Shown here one piece after another: positions 63,731 through 64,000 of a stretch of DNA of 64,000 bases; position 1 is the first letter of the stretch, and each line of letters opens with the position of its first letter. Origin of the DNA: Dipteris shenzhenensis (Eukaryota; Polypodiophyta; Polypodiopsida; Gleicheniales); assembly GCA_047967505.1 (NCBI GenBank), contig CM106540.1. One strand, 5' to 3'. The notes below the pieces were generated by a model. It did no database searches. It worked only from the letters and a program-made list of their open reading frames with translations, and had not been told where the DNA came from. The position numbers and the translations under genes were made by a program.

Positions 63731-64000
63731 ATGACAGGAAAAAAAGGCAGAAAAGTTCAAGTGGCACATTCTACAAAGGTGACAAGAGGAACAAAAGTAG
63801 ATCACAATGTTGAATCATCAGTAGGTGGAACAGAAGAGCAAGAAAGTGTGGTGGGTCTAGAGGTTGAAGTATCATCAACTCAAAGAGATGAAGGTCCAAG
63901 AGTAGAAGAGGATGAGTTGGATGATAGTGAAGTTCAGGTGGAAGGAGGAGGTGATGTGATTGGCAAATGTAGGATGCTTGATTCAGATCAGTGTCCTCGC
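63731..64000 (+). CDS. Partial coding exon at right edge, unknown acidic protein
   Basis: An open frame of 90 codons from ATG at 63731 to the window end. It is preceded by a pyrimidine-rich acceptor TTTTTGTCTTTTCAG, so the exon may start at 63730. It begins MTGKKGRKVQVAHSTKVT, then becomes acidic (VEEDELDDSEVQVEGGG), then CRMLDSDQCPR. No family recognised. A basic head with an acidic linker is common in plant transposon-encoded DNA-binding proteins, but that is only a possibility. Confidence 0.45.
   Translation, partial: MTGKKGRKVQVAHSTKVTRGTKVDHNVESSVGGTEEQESVVGLEVEVSSTQRDEGPRVEEDELDDSEVQVEGGGDVIGKCRMLDSDQCPR

Overview
The window reads as nuclear DNA of a land plant. Every mobile-element class present is a plant class: Ty1/copia, non-chromodomain Ty3/gypsy, L1-type LINE, CACTA, PIF/Harbinger, MULE, and a Helitron of the Rep-helicase-endonuclease (Helentron) type. 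The only intact single-copy gene is an intronless plant polyphenol oxidase that carries a secretory signal rather than an obvious plastid transit peptide. The Helentron-type element, the signal-peptide oxidase and the very high repeat load lean towards a large-genome non-seed plant (fern, lycophyte or bryophyte). That is an inference, and no species is claimed.

Layout. 1-4013: copia element on the minus strand, internally deleted so that a 5' LTR piece is fused to pol. 4014-8030: AT-rich DNA with microsatellites. 8040-9019: LINE remnant. 9171-12670 plus 20176-20601: one minus-strand Helentron, split by a plus-strand gypsy element (12671-20175). 20602-28081: decayed multi-exon CACTA TNP2 transposon, itself invaded by a 4.4-kb non-autonomous CACTA (21213-25585) loaded with simple-sequence DNA; an inverted terminal piece of the same non-autonomous family follows to 28844. 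28947-31114: PIF/Harbinger element with both genes. 31366-32994: polyphenol oxidase, minus strand. 33640-34024: second LINE piece. 34025-41012 and 48283-54110: two more gypsy copies on the minus strand. Between them, 41013-48281 is a head-to-tail mosaic of three truncated copia elements. 54436-57904: MULE with an 835-codon open transposase frame. 59105-60821: array of near-perfect hairpin palindromes. 60897-63730: mostly featureless. 63731-64000: start of a coding exon that runs off the window.

How the parts relate. Almost everything is parasitic DNA in nested order, and many junctions can be read to the base. Copies of the gypsy family serve as empty-site references for each other, which exposes a 750-bp foldback transposon (35836-36585). 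A 185-bp hAT-like MITE (47201-47385) is recognised by its 8-bp target duplication. The gypsy family carries an unusual frame of about 1,200 codons between integrase and the 3' LTR. None of the three copies is complete, and each lacks a different enzyme domain. The host gene with a clear physiological role is the polyphenol oxidase.
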